Shown: one piece after another, positions 32,699 through 40,487 of the stretch | Position numbering within the stretch: position 1 is the first letter of the stretch | Layout: every line of letters begins with the position of its first letter | Source of the DNA: Lysinibacillus piscis | GTDB lineage: Bacteria; Bacillota; Bacilli; Bacillales_A; Planococcaceae | Direction of reading: 5' to 3' | NCBI RefSeq assembly: GCF_026012395.1 | Contig: NZ_BRZA01000010.1 | Location: 1-64,000 of the forward strand | DNA length: 64,000 nucleotides | Position numbers and translations under genes: made by a program | Notes under the pieces: model-generated | Databases searched by the model: none | What the model was told of the DNA's origin: nothing | Seen by the model: the letters and a program-made list of their open reading frames with translations, nothing else

Positions 32699-32794
32699 TT
32701 GTATAAATCACAGGAAAAAAAGTTGATGTGGTTAAGTTTTGGCGTTGCCATCATTATGTTACTATCCATACTTGGAAGAATATTTGGTAGTTAG
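32699..32794 (+). CDS. Small single-helix membrane protein upstream of cydA
   Basis: A 31-codon frame starting at TTG 32699, with GAAAGGGCG at suitable spacing, and ending 11 bases before cydA. The product begins MYKSQEKKLMWLSFGVAIIM and continues LLSILGRIFGS: a positively charged N-terminus and one membrane helix. Its position directly before cydA and its form suggest an accessory subunit or assembly factor for the bd oxidase. It is distinct from CydS, which is encoded after cydB. I do not recognise a named family, and the TTG start makes the call moderate. Confidence 0.55.
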   Translation: MYKSQEKKLMWLSFGVAIIMLLSILGRIFGS

Positions 32795-32805
32795 GGGGCA
32801 AAGAA

Positions 32806-34152
32806 ATGATTAATGAATCAGCGGTTTTTTGGAGTCGTGCGTTAACAGAGCTCACATTATCGTTCCATATTATTTATGCAACGATTGGTGTCGGCATCCC
32901 ATTGATGATTATGTTGGCACAATGGACAGGATACAAAAACAATGATGAGCACTATATTTTAATGGCAAGACGCTGGGCTAGAGGCTTTGTCATTACAGTG
33001 GCAGTGGGCGTTGTGACGGGAACTGCGATAGGCTTGCAACTATCTTTACTATGGCCGAATTTTATGCAGCTCGCTGGTCAAACTATTGCTTTACCACTTT
33101 TCATGGAAACTTTTGCGTTTTTCTTTGAAGCCATTTTCCTAGGTATTTATTTGTACACATGGGATCGCTTTGATAGTCAAAAAAAGCATATGATGCTACT
33201 GATTCCAGTAGCGATTGGGGCATCCATGTCAGCCGTGTTTATCACGATTGTTAATGCCTTTATGAATGCACCACAAGGCTTCGATGTTGTGGATGGGCAG
33301 CTCGTAAATATTCAGCCATTGTTAGCCATGCTGAACCCTGCGATGCCAACAAAGGTAGCGCATGTGCTTGTCACAGCCTATATGACATCTGCATTTGTTT
33401 TAGCAGCGATTGCAGGTTATCGTATGTTAAAAGGCTCTAAGCATATTTATCATAAAAAAGCGTTATTTATGCTCATGAAAATAGGCTTAATCTTTGCCAT
33501 TGCCGCAGCCATTATTGGGGACTTTTCAGGCAAATATTTGGCAGAATATCAGCCAGAGAAATTAGCTGCAGCCGAATGGCATTTTGAAACAGAGAGCAAA
33601 GCATCACTTGTTTTATTTGGTGTATTGGACGGAGAAGAAATAAAATATGCTATTAAAGTTCCTTATGCCTTGAGTATTTTAGCACATAACAATCCAAATG
33701 CAGAGGTCATTGGCTTAGACCAATTTGCGGAGGAGGATCGACCACCACTGTATATCCATTATCTTTTTGATATTATGGTGATGATTGGGATGTTTATGGT
33801 CGTCGTTTCATTGCTATATGTTGTAGGTAAAATGCGTAGCTGGTCGTTTATTCATGCACGCTGGTTTAAGTGGATTATTGTGGCAGGTGGACCATTATCG
33901 ATTATTGCTATTGAAGCAGGCTGGTGGTTGGCAGAGGTTGGACGACAGCCATGGATTTTATATGGCTTAATGCGCACACCAGAAGGGGCCACAACGAGCG
34001 ACCATGTCGATTTAATGCTGATGCTGTTTGCAGGTGTCTATATTGTATTAGGTATCGGTAGTATTGTGGTGTTAGTTCGTATGTTTAAAAAGAATCCAAT
34101 CGAAAGAGAGATTGAAGATCGTCATGCAGAAAAGGGCGGTGACATCCTATGA
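32806..34152 (+). CDS. cydA: Cytochrome bd-type quinol oxidase subunit I (CydA/YthA family)
   Basis: The haem-carrying subunit of the proton-motive, oxygen-reducing bd oxidase. The 448-residue protein has about nine membrane helices, the N-terminal LTLSFHIIYATIGVG with a haem-ligand His, and the GRQPWILYGLMRT motif near the last helices. Between them the quinol-binding loop is short. It resembles the YthA branch of Bacillales rather than the long-loop proteobacterial form. Its stop overlaps the cydB start (ATGA), so the two are coupled. Confidence 0.93.
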   Translation: MINESAVFWSRALTELTLSFHIIYATIGVGIPLMIMLAQWTGYKNNDEHYILMARRWARGFVITVAVGVVTGTAIGLQLSLLWPNFMQLAGQTIALPLFMETFAFFFEAIFLGIYLYTWDRFDSQKKHMMLLIPVAIGASMSAVFITIVNAFMNAPQGFDVVDGQLVNIQPLLAMLNPAMPTKVAHVLVTAYMTSAFVLAAIAGYRMLKGSKHIYHKKALFMLMKIGLIFAIAAAIIGDFSGKYLAEYQPEKLAAAEWHFETESKASLVLFGVLDGEEIKYAIKVPYALSILAHNNPNAEVIGLDQFAEEDRPPLYIHYLFDIMVMIGMFMVVVSLLYVVGKMRSWSFIHARWFKWIIVAGGPLSIIAIEAGWWLAEVGRQPWILYGLMRTPEGATTSDHVDLMLMLFAGVYIVLGIGSIVVLVRMFKKNPIEREIEDRHAEKGGDIL

Positions 34153-35174
34153 CATTAGAGATTTTAGGTATTTCAGTTTTATGGATTTTCCTATTTGGCT
34201 ATGTCATTGTTGCATCCATTGACTTTGGTGCAGGCTTCTTTAATGCCTACAGTTTATTAATTGGTAAAAATCATATTTTAACGAATATTATTAAACGTTA
34301 CTTGTCACCAGTTTGGGAAGTGACGAATGTGTTTTTAGTATTTTTCTTTGTTGGCATTGTGGGGTTCTTTCCACAAACAGCCTTTTACTACGGTACGATT
34401 TTATTGATACCAGTCAGTATTTCACTGGTCTTATTAGCGATTCGAGGCTCCTACTATGCCTTTGAATCATATGGTTCACGTGGACATATTGGCTACTCTC
34501 TCACATATGGCGTATCGGGCTTACTTATTCCTGCATCGTTATCAGTAGTTTTTGCTATTGCAGGTGGTGGCTATGTTGATATGCTCAATGGACAGCCGAC
34601 ATTGAACTATTGGACATTGTACACAAGTGCCTTTGCTTGGAGCATTGTTGTGTTAAGTATTGCGGCGGTGCTTTATATTTCAGCCGTATTTTTAACATGG
34701 TATGCCCATAAAGCAAATGATATGGAAGCAACAAAGCTTATGCGTAAATATGCACTAATATGGGCAATACCTTTGATGATTAGTGCGCTTGGCATTATGT
34801 ACGAAATGAAATCCATCAATCCTGAAAGCTATGGACATATGGTCGATTTATGGTGGATGTTTGCCATTTCGGCGGTGCTCTTTGTTATTACGGTCGCACT
34901 ATTATGGATGCGCAAAAATTACGGGCTTGCGGTAGGATTATTAATTGCTCAATTCGCCGTGGCATTTTTCGCGTATGGTATTGCACAATATCCGTATTTA
35001 CTATATCCATATTTAACAATTTACGATAGCTTTACAAGTCCACAAATGGCAATTGCCTTAGTTGTTGTCTTTATTTTAGGCTTATGCTTGCTATTGCCAT
35101 CATTATATCTATTACTAAAGCTGTTTTTATTTAATAAAAATTATGTGACGGGTAAAGAGGACCATCACGCATAG
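34149..35174 (+). CDS. cydB: Cytochrome bd-type quinol oxidase subunit II (CydB/YthB family)
   Basis: A 341-residue integral membrane subunit with about eight helices, beginning TLEILGISVLWIFLFGYVIVASIDFGAG; the SIDFGAGF segment is typical of CydB. The conserved PVWEVTNVFLVFFFVGIVGFFP follows. It overlaps cydA by four bases and is followed 12 bases later by cydS. CydC and CydD are not encoded here. Confidence 0.93.
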   Translation: MTLEILGISVLWIFLFGYVIVASIDFGAGFFNAYSLLIGKNHILTNIIKRYLSPVWEVTNVFLVFFFVGIVGFFPQTAFYYGTILLIPVSISLVLLAIRGSYYAFESYGSRGHIGYSLTYGVSGLLIPASLSVVFAIAGGGYVDMLNGQPTLNYWTLYTSAFAWSIVVLSIAAVLYISAVFLTWYAHKANDMEATKLMRKYALIWAIPLMISALGIMYEMKSINPESYGHMVDLWWMFAISAVLFVITVALLWMRKNYGLAVGLLIAQFAVAFFAYGIAQYPYLLYPYLTIYDSFTSPQMAIALVVVFILGLCLLLPSLYLLLKLFLFNKNYVTGKEDHHA

Positions 35175-35186
35175 GGAGGATATGAC

Positions 35187-35300
35187 ATGGCAAAGTTTTT
35201 AATGTTCTATGCACCATTTTTAGTCGTTATTTTAGGGCTGGTGCTAGCCTTTTGGTGGGTGCCAAAAGATCATCATATAGAGGATAAGAGTCGCAAGTAG
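35187..35300 (+). CDS. cydS: Cytochrome bd oxidase small subunit CydS
   Basis: A 37-residue protein (MAKFLMFYAPFLVVILGLVL, then AFWWVPKDHHIEDKSRK) with one membrane helix and a charged C-terminus. It matches the CydS family first seen in the Geobacillus bd oxidase structure (a YAP motif before the helix, FW then KDxH after it). It has a strong GGGAGGA ribosome binding site and lies 12 bases after cydB. The stop codon is inside the terminator stem. Confidence 0.85.
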   Translation: MAKFLMFYAPFLVVILGLVLAFWWVPKDHHIEDKSRK

Positions 35301-35312
35301 CGGCTCTTTTTC
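35286..35312 (+). terminator. Terminator of the cyd operon
   Basis: AAGAGTCGC pairs with GCGGCTCTT (one wobble) and runs into TTTT. The stem contains the last codons of cydS. Confidence 0.8.
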
Positions 35313-35349
35313 ATTTACGTCACACATGCTACAATAAAGTGAATCTTCA

Positions 35350-35453
35350 AGCCGTGGGAGCTCTTCATCCTCCAAGGTTTGGTAGTTTCACCAATCGGGC
35401 TTTTACAGGCTGTTAATTCTTATTTTAATATAGGAATTTTACAGCCTGTTAAT
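35350..35453 (+). other. Structured leader or repeat region upstream of rlmCD
   Basis: Several helices can form: AAGCC with GGCTT, GGAG with CTCC, and TTGGT with ACCAA. They are followed by two copies of TTTTACAGSCTGTTAAT (35401-35417 and 35437-35453) that differ only at S. Because each copy contains ACAGGCTGT or its complement ACAGCCTGT, the two can also pair with each other. I recognise no known riboswitch or insertion-sequence end with confidence. Confidence 0.4.
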
Positions 35454-35486
35454 ACGGGATAAAGTGATTGAAATGGGGGAATAACA

Positions 35487-36854
35487 ATGTCAGTACCTGT
35501 GAAGAAAAATGATCGACTTACAGTTTATATAGAAGATTTAACACATGATGGCAATGGTGTTGCTAAAGTAGATGGTTATCCATTATTTATCCAAGGCGCA
35601 CTGCCAAATGAAACAGCCGACATTCACGTATTGAAAACATTAAAAAACTATGGCTTTGGGAAGGTTATCGAAATCATTCAACCATCACCAGACCGAGTAG
35701 ATGCACCATGTGATTATTTCAAGCAATGTGGCGGCTGTCAGCTACAGCATTTATCGTATGAGGGACAGTTGAAATGGAAGGAAAATATGGTGCGTAATGT
35801 GATGCAGCGTCTAGGGAAAATTGATGCACCTGTTTTACCAGTGAAGGGCATGCAAGAGCCATGGCATTATCGCAATAAAGCCCAAATTCCGTTTGCAACG
35901 AACGAAGCAGGACAAGCCATTGCTGGGTTTTATAAAACAAAATCGCACAATATTGTCGATATGGAGCGTTGTTTAATTCAAACAGGAGAAGCAGATGCCA
36001 TTTTAGCAGGCTTGAAAAAAGAGTTAGCTACAATTGGCATTCGTCCTTATAACGAGCATACACATGAGGGTATGCTACGTCATGTGGTGATTCGCAAGGC
36101 ACGTGCAACAGGCGAAGTCATGGTGGTGCTCGTCACGAAAAAGCGTAAATTCCCGCAAAAGGATGCAGCTATTGCAACGATTCAACAGCTTGTACCACAT
36201 GTGACATCCATTATGCAAAACGTTAATGGTGACAAAACAAATGTCATTTTCGGCGATGAAACCATCCATCTTTGGGGCAAGGACGTCATTATTGATACGA
36301 TTGGTGATGTACGCTTTGAAATTTCAGCACGCTCGTTTTATCAAGTAAACCCTGAACAAACAGAGGTGCTTTATAAGCAGGCATTGGATTATGCTAATTT
36401 ACAGGGTGATGAGCGAGTAATTGATGCCTATTGTGGTATCGGAACAATTTCTTTATTTTTAGCACAAAAGGCAAAGTATGTGATGGGTGTAGAAATTGTG
36501 CCACAAGCGATTGAGGATGCCAAGCGCAATGCGGAGCTGAATGGCTTTACGAATACGTATTTTGAGGCAGGTCCAGCAGAGGAGGTTATTCCACGTTGGT
36601 ATCAGGAGGGCAAAGAAGCGGATGTGCTTGTTGTCGACCCACCACGTAAAGGCTGTGATGAGGCATTGTTAAAGACCATTTTGGAGCAGCGACCGAAGCG
36701 AGTGGTGTATGTATCCTGCAATCCCGCGACATTGGCACGGGATTTGCGTGTGTTGGAGGATGGAGGCTATCAAACGCAGGAGATTCAGCCAGTGGATATG
36801 TTTCCGCATTCGACGCATTGTGAATGCTGTGCTTGGCTTGAACTAGCGGACTAA
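35487..36854 (+). CDS. rlmCD: 23S rRNA (uracil-5)-methyltransferase RlmCD (YefA/RumA family)
   Basis: A SAM-dependent enzyme that makes 5-methyluridine in 23S rRNA; the Bacillus orthologue modifies two positions. The 455-residue protein has an N-terminal TRAM domain ([20 protein letters not shown]), an iron-sulphur cysteine cluster ([13 protein letters not shown]), the SAM motif [24 protein letters not shown], and the catalytic cysteine block [15 protein letters not shown]. It follows dgkB in Bacillus; here the cyd operon intervenes. Ribosome binding site GGGGGA. Confidence 0.93.
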   Translation: MSVPVKKNDRLTVYIEDLTHDGNGVAKVDGYPLFIQGALPNETADIHVLKTLKNYGFGKVIEIIQPSPDRVDAPCDYFKQCGGCQLQHLSYEGQLKWKENMVRNVMQRLGKIDAPVLPVKGMQEPWHYRNKAQIPFATNEAGQAIAGFYKTKSHNIVDMERCLIQTGEADAILAGLKKELATIGIRPYNEHTHEGMLRHVVIRKARATGEVMVVLVTKKRKFPQKDAAIATIQQLVPHVTSIMQNVNGDKTNVIFGDETIHLWGKDVIIDTIGDVRFEISARSFYQVNPEQTEVLYKQALDYANLQGDERVIDAYCGIGTISLFLAQKAKYVMGVEIVPQAIEDAKRNAELNGFTNTYFEAGPAEEVIPRWYQEGKEADVLVVDPPRKGCDEALLKTILEQRPKRVVYVSCNPATLARDLRVLEDGGYQTQEIQPVDMFPHSTHCECCAWLELAD

Positions 36855-36891
36855 TGGGAAGTAAAAGTTAATTTAATACTCTTTGAAATAT

Positions 36892-36949
36892 AAAAAGCAG
36901 ATGGTTTAGGAGTGTGATAGTGTACGTCTAAATCGTCTGCTTTCATTTT
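36892..36949. terminator. Long hairpin after rlmCD (copy 1 of a paired hairpin)
   Basis: AAAGCAGATGGTTTAG pairs with CTAAATCGTCTGCTTT (16 bp with two wobble pairs), followed by CATTTT. It can terminate rlmCD transcription. A clearly related hairpin occurs at 38373-38422, after the next gene, and the bases before each copy also look alike (TTTGAAATA then TAAAA). Confidence 0.75.
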
Positions 36950-37260
36950 CTTATAAACAATTTAAATAGAATTAAATCTATATTTTGTATAATATCCACA
37001 GTGTAACATATACTTTTTCATGCTGTTTCTACATAATTGAATTTTATTTGTATCTATGATTTTAAAAGAAAATTTTGAATCAGTATAAGAAAATCTCTTT
37101 TTTAAGGCATTTTTATTACTATAAATTGAATATTTAACACACAAGTTATTTTCTAAAGAAAGTGAACTAACATTATTGTTGATATAAGCCCTTTACTTCC
37201 TAGATAAACTAGAAAACTGTAGAAAATAAAATTTAATTCTACATCGTTCTGAAATGTTTT
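36950..37260. other. AT-rich stretch without a supported gene
   Basis: About 310 bases, more AT-rich than the neighbours. A minus-strand open frame of 60 codons (36962-37144) starts at TTG without a convincing ribosome binding site and resembles nothing I recognise. I treat the stretch as non-coding, possibly decayed sequence. Confidence 0.4.
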
Positions 37261-37272
37261 GTCAATAATAAA

Positions 37273-37300
37273 TTGTAAAAGTATTTAAAAATGTTATAAT
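37273..37300 (+). promoter_or_regulatory. Promoter candidate for the gene at 37425
   Basis: TTGTAA (37273-37278) and TATAAT (37295-37300) are 16 bases apart. Transcription would start near 37307, leaving a leader of about 118 bases that contains a terminator-like hairpin. Confidence 0.6.
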
Positions 37301-37320
37301 AGTCTTAGAATTATTTTTTT

Positions 37321-37379
37321 AAAACGTATTTCAAATTCCGCTGCCATTTTTACAGATAGAATTTGGATACGTTTTTTTT
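37321..37379 (+). terminator. Terminator-like hairpin inside the leader of the gene at 37425
   Basis: AAAACGTAT plus AAATTC pairs with GAATTT plus ATACGTTTT, separated by a small internal loop, over a loop of about 23 bases, and is followed by eight T. It lies between a good promoter and the gene it precedes, the layout of a transcription attenuator. The alternative, that it ends an unseen upstream transcript, is weaker because no gene ends here. Confidence 0.6.
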
Positions 37380-37424
37380 ATTTCAATACAAAAAATTCAA
37401 ACCTTTACAAGGAGGGCTAGCATA

Positions 37425-38279
37425 ATGAACCTAATCAATAAGAAAGTTACACACAAACTTTTTGGCACTGGGAATGTAGTGAAACATAATGATTCGAGTG
37501 TTGAAATACATTTCGCAACGGAAAATAAAATGTTTGTTTTCCCAGATGCATTTGAAAAGCATCTAAAACTACATGATAAAAATGATGCTAATTCACTTGA
37601 GGAAATGATACAAAAAAAGGCGATTGAACGAAAAGAGGATGAATGGAAGAAGGAAGAGGAACTAAGGCTCCAACGAGAAAACCAGAAACTTCGCTTGGAA
37701 CATGAAAAATTGATGAAACATCATAAACTTCATCCAGAGTCACAAATGGTTTTTTGGTGTGATATAGAGGAGCAACATAGTTCTTTTTCAGAGTGGCAAG
37801 TTTTTTCGGGCGCCATAAAAAGTGGCAATAACAAAGGTAAGCCAAACAAGCCAGTCCGTTTACATCAAAATAGCGCTGTTCTGTTAACCGCAATAGATTC
37901 CAGCATGCCTGAAAAAGACAGACGTATTTTGGGCGTCTATATGGTAAATGAAAATTTTGTTGGTAAGCTTTGTGAGGATGGAAATATTCCTGCTCACTCC
38001 AAATACAGACTCAAACTGACAGAACAAGAGTCAGATCAGTTATTTTTGTGGAAATATTATACAAATATAAAATCCCCTTCAAAAATAGCATGGAATACAG
38101 GTAAATACCGCTATTTTGATAATTTATGGATGGCTCAAATTTTGCTTGATATTATTTCATTGAAAAGCGAACCAAAAGAACGAGAGCTAGCACAGCAATT
38201 TTTTAAACATTTTTGTAAAATGAATCAAATAACAGCTCAAGAGCTACCAAAGCCTAATGGTGTATTAACACGTATTTAG
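37425..38279 (+). CDS. Uncharacterised protein with Tudor/SH3-like N-terminus and coiled coil
   Basis: A 284-residue soluble protein I do not recognise. Residues 1-50 (KKVTHKLFGTGNVVKHNDSS and then VEIHFATENKMFVFPDAFEKH) look like a small SH3/Tudor-type barrel of the kind found at the C-terminus of PcrA. Residues about 55-97 are Glu/Lys/Arg-rich and should form a coiled coil. Residues 98-284 form a mixed domain with W-rich segments (MVFWCDIEEQ, KIAWNTGKYRYFDNLWMAQI). The ATG follows AAGGAGGG. Upstream lie a promoter and an attenuator-like hairpin; downstream lie a related hairpin and an inverted, degenerate fragment of this same gene (38436-38500), which suggests a family present in more than one copy. 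Confidence 0.75.
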   Translation: MNLINKKVTHKLFGTGNVVKHNDSSVEIHFATENKMFVFPDAFEKHLKLHDKNDANSLEEMIQKKAIERKEDEWKKEEELRLQRENQKLRLEHEKLMKHHKLHPESQMVFWCDIEEQHSSFSEWQVFSGAIKSGNNKGKPNKPVRLHQNSAVLLTAIDSSMPEKDRRILGVYMVNENFVGKLCEDGNIPAHSKYRLKLTEQESDQLFLWKYYTNIKSPSKIAWNTGKYRYFDNLWMAQILLDIISLKSEPKERELAQQFFKHFCKMNQITAQELPKPNGVLTRI

Positions 38280-38372
38280 ATAGTAGCTCAAAGAATGGGG
38301 ACTAACATGTTTTGTCCATCCTCCAATCATGTTGTTTGGCTAACTACATTTTGAAATAGTTATTAAAACATA

Positions 38373-38422
38373 AAAGCAGACAGTTTAGAAGTGGTATCAT
38401 GCACTTCTAAACTGTCTGCTTT
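38373..38422. terminator. Long perfect hairpin (copy 2 of a paired hairpin)
   Basis: A 21-bp perfect stem from AAAGCAGACAGTTTAGAAG on the left to its complement ending CTGTCTGCTTT, with an 8-base loop. It shares sequence with the hairpin at 36892-36949. It can terminate the gene at 37425 in both directions, although only short T-runs flank it. Confidence 0.8.
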
Positions 38423-38435
38423 ATAATGAAGCCAG

Positions 38436-38500
38436 TAAAAACATTGTGACTTTGGATGAAGTTTATGCTATTTCATCAACTTTTCATGTAAAATAAGTTT
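38436..38500 (-). pseudogene. Inverted degenerate fragment of the gene at 37425
   Basis: Read on the minus strand, 38443-38489 matches 37700-37747 of the preceding gene at 43 of 47 bases with one single-base indel. In the corresponding frame it reads HEKLMK, stop, HKLHPKSQ, against HEKLMKHHKLHPESQ in the intact gene. Weaker similarity extends a few bases further on both sides. It is a relic of a second, oppositely oriented copy or paralogue, not a functional gene. Confidence 0.8.
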
Positions 38501-38619
38501 CAATCATTTATTTTGTATGTATCTTAAGTGACCAACGTCCAAATAGATTTATATTTGATAATACTCAATAAAGCATGATATAAGTGTAATCAAAGATATC
38601 CAGAGCGAGAGGATTTGAA
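38501..38619. other. AT-rich upstream region of the dihydrouridine synthase gene
   Basis: Contains GATATAAGTG at 38577-38586, a possible -10 area, and the ribosome binding site GAGAGGA. Nothing else is recognised. Confidence 0.3.
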
Positions 38620-39591
38620 TTGACAATGAGCAATAATTTTTGGCGTGATTTACCACGACCATTTTTTGTACTGGCACCAATGGAGGATGTAACGGATGTT
38701 GTTTTTCGTCACGTCGTAAGTGCAGCGGGAAGACCAGATGTATTTTTCACAGAGTTTACAAACTCGGATAGTTATTGTCATCCAGAGGGCATGAAAAGTG
38801 TGCGTGGTCGTTTGACGTTTACAGAGGATGAGCAGCCAATGGTGGCACATATTTGGGGGGATAATCCCGATTATTTCCGTCAAATGAGTATTGGTATGGC
38901 AGAGTTAGGGTTTAAAGGCATTGATATTAATATGGGCTGCCCTGTGCCGAATGTGGCATCGAGAGGGAAAGGCAGTGGACTTATTTTGCGTCCAGATGTT
39001 GCGGCCGAGCTTATTCAAGCAGCAAAAGCAGGAGGATTACCTGTTAGCGTAAAAACACGACTTGGCTTTAAGGAGCTAGATGAGTGGGAGGAATGGTTAA
39101 CACATATTTTAGAGCAGGATATTGCCAACCTTTCTATTCATTTACGGACAAGAAAAGAAATGAGTCTGGTAGATGCACATTGGGAGCTAATTCCTGAAAT
39201 TAAAAAATTGCGTGACCGTATTGCACCAAATACACTCCTAACGATTAATGGCGATATTCCAGATCGTCAAACAGGACTGCAACTTGCGGAACAATATGGG
39301 ATTGATGGTGTCATGATTGGGCGGGGAATTTTTAAAAATCCTTTTGCTTTTGAAAAAGAGCCAAAAGAGCATAGCAGTAAAGAGTACCTTGATCTTTTAA
39401 GGTTGCAGCTCGACTTGCAAGACCAATATGCGGAAGTATTGCCACGTCCTATCACAGGGCTTCATCGCTTTTTCAAAATTTATGTCAAAGGATTCCGTGG
39501 AGCTGGTGAATTGAGAAATCAATTAATGCACACGAAATCAACTGATGAAGTACGAGCATTGCTTGATCAATGGTCAGCTGTATATGAATAG
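38620..39591 (+). CDS. tRNA-dihydrouridine synthase (Dus family)
   Basis: A flavoprotein that reduces uridine to dihydrouridine in tRNA. The 323-residue protein has the N-terminal [17 protein letters not shown], the catalytic-cysteine block [28 protein letters not shown] with the FMN-phosphate region, and [13 protein letters not shown]. It is closer to DusC-type than to the DusB proteins that neighbour ribosomal RNA genes in Bacillus. The start may be TTG 38620 (GAGAGGA 8 bases before) or ATG 38626 two codons later; spacing favours the TTG. Confidence 0.92.
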   Translation: MTMSNNFWRDLPRPFFVLAPMEDVTDVVFRHVVSAAGRPDVFFTEFTNSDSYCHPEGMKSVRGRLTFTEDEQPMVAHIWGDNPDYFRQMSIGMAELGFKGIDINMGCPVPNVASRGKGSGLILRPDVAAELIQAAKAGGLPVSVKTRLGFKELDEWEEWLTHILEQDIANLSIHLRTRKEMSLVDAHWELIPEIKKLRDRIAPNTLLTINGDIPDRQTGLQLAEQYGIDGVMIGRGIFKNPFAFEKEPKEHSSKEYLDLLRLQLDLQDQYAEVLPRPITGLHRFFKIYVKGFRGAGELRNQLMHTKSTDEVRALLDQWSAVYE

Positions 39592-39594
39592 ATG

Positions 39595-39630
39595 ATAAAT
39601 CCACCCTTTCTCACAATGGGTGGATTTATT
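39595..39630. terminator. Convergent terminator between dus and the methyltransferase gene
   Basis: ATAAATCCACCC pairs perfectly with GGGTGGATTTAT over an 11-base loop. It lies between two converging genes whose stops are within 6 bases of it on either side. Confidence 0.8.
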
Positions 39631-39635
39631 GTCAT

Positions 39636-40376
39636 TTAGAAGTTTTTGATATTTTGATAGACAACGACCTCGTTATCTAAGGTGATTGTATTATTTTTTA
39701 AGAACTCTATATAGATATCTTCAAGCTCTTCTTTAATCAACATATACGTATCTGTATTTTCAGTGGGGATATAGCTACCAGAAAGGTTTCGTGTGATAAA
39801 AGCTTCTTTATCGTATAGTAACGGATGGTCATATACATTTGTTGTATAACCCGTGTCTTTGAAAAAATAATCTAATGAGGTCATATTACGCCAAATCCCT
39901 CCCCCAAAACCTTTGAAATCAGGACAATATTTTGTAAATAAATCTTCACAAGTCTTATTAATAGTTGTATTTTTTCGTTTGTTCCAAATTAGATGTACTT
40001 TTCCATTAGGCACTAAAATTCTTCGGCATTCTTCTAAGAACATTTTAGGGTCAAACCAATGGAAGGCTTGTGCAACTACAATTAAATCTATACTACTAGC
40101 TTTCACAGAGTTGTGTTCTGCGGATTCTTGTAATATGGTTAAACGGTGATTTTTCTGTAATTGTTTGAGGTGGACAACCATTTCTTGATTCGGTTCAATG
40201 GCAACATAATGTTTAGGGTGACATGTTTCCAAAAGCTGTTTTGTCAATTTTCCAGTACCAGCCCCAAATTCAGCAATAGTTAAATTTTGTGGCACTTGAT
40301 GAATATATTCCTCCGAGTATGTCGGTCGTGCTTTTGCATATGCTGTTGCTACATGTGAAAATAGTTTATTTTCCAT
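39636..40376 (-). CDS. Class I SAM-dependent methyltransferase
   Basis: A 246-residue cytoplasmic protein with the Rossmann-type SAM motif I IAEFGAGTGKLTKQLLE, the acidic motif II end VAIEPNQEM, the motif IV region SSIDLIVVAQAFHWFD, and ILVPNGKVHLIW. It is a Methyltransf_11/25-type enzyme; members act on small molecules and the substrate cannot be told. A GTG one codon upstream of the chosen ATG is in frame, but AGGGGTG spacing favours the ATG. It stands alone between two terminators. Confidence 0.88.
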   Translation of the reverse strand: MENKLFSHVATAYAKARPTYSEEYIHQVPQNLTIAEFGAGTGKLTKQLLETCHPKHYVAIEPNQEMVVHLKQLQKNHRLTILQESAEHNSVKASSIDLIVVAQAFHWFDPKMFLEECRRILVPNGKVHLIWNKRKNTTINKTCEDLFTKYCPDFKGFGGGIWRNMTSLDYFFKDTGYTTNVYDHPLLYDKEAFITRNLSGSYIPTENTDTYMLIKEELEDIYIEFLKNNTITLDNEVVVYQNIKNF

Positions 40377-40487
40377 CACAAAACACCCCTATATATTGAA
40401 TTTTGGGAATCTTATTTTAAAAGAATATACTATATACAAGAGTGGTAGTCTATGAAATAAAGAAAACTAAAAAAGGAGGATTTCAAC

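Noticed and set aside
35350-35420. End of an IS200/IS605-type element or a TnpB guide RNA
   Set aside because: The small hairpins are suggestive, but no transposase or tnpB remnant is present and no known terminus could be matched by eye.
36962-37144. Minus-strand 60-codon frame after rlmCD
   Set aside because: It begins at TTG without a good ribosome binding site, lies in AT-rich sequence, and matches no family I know.
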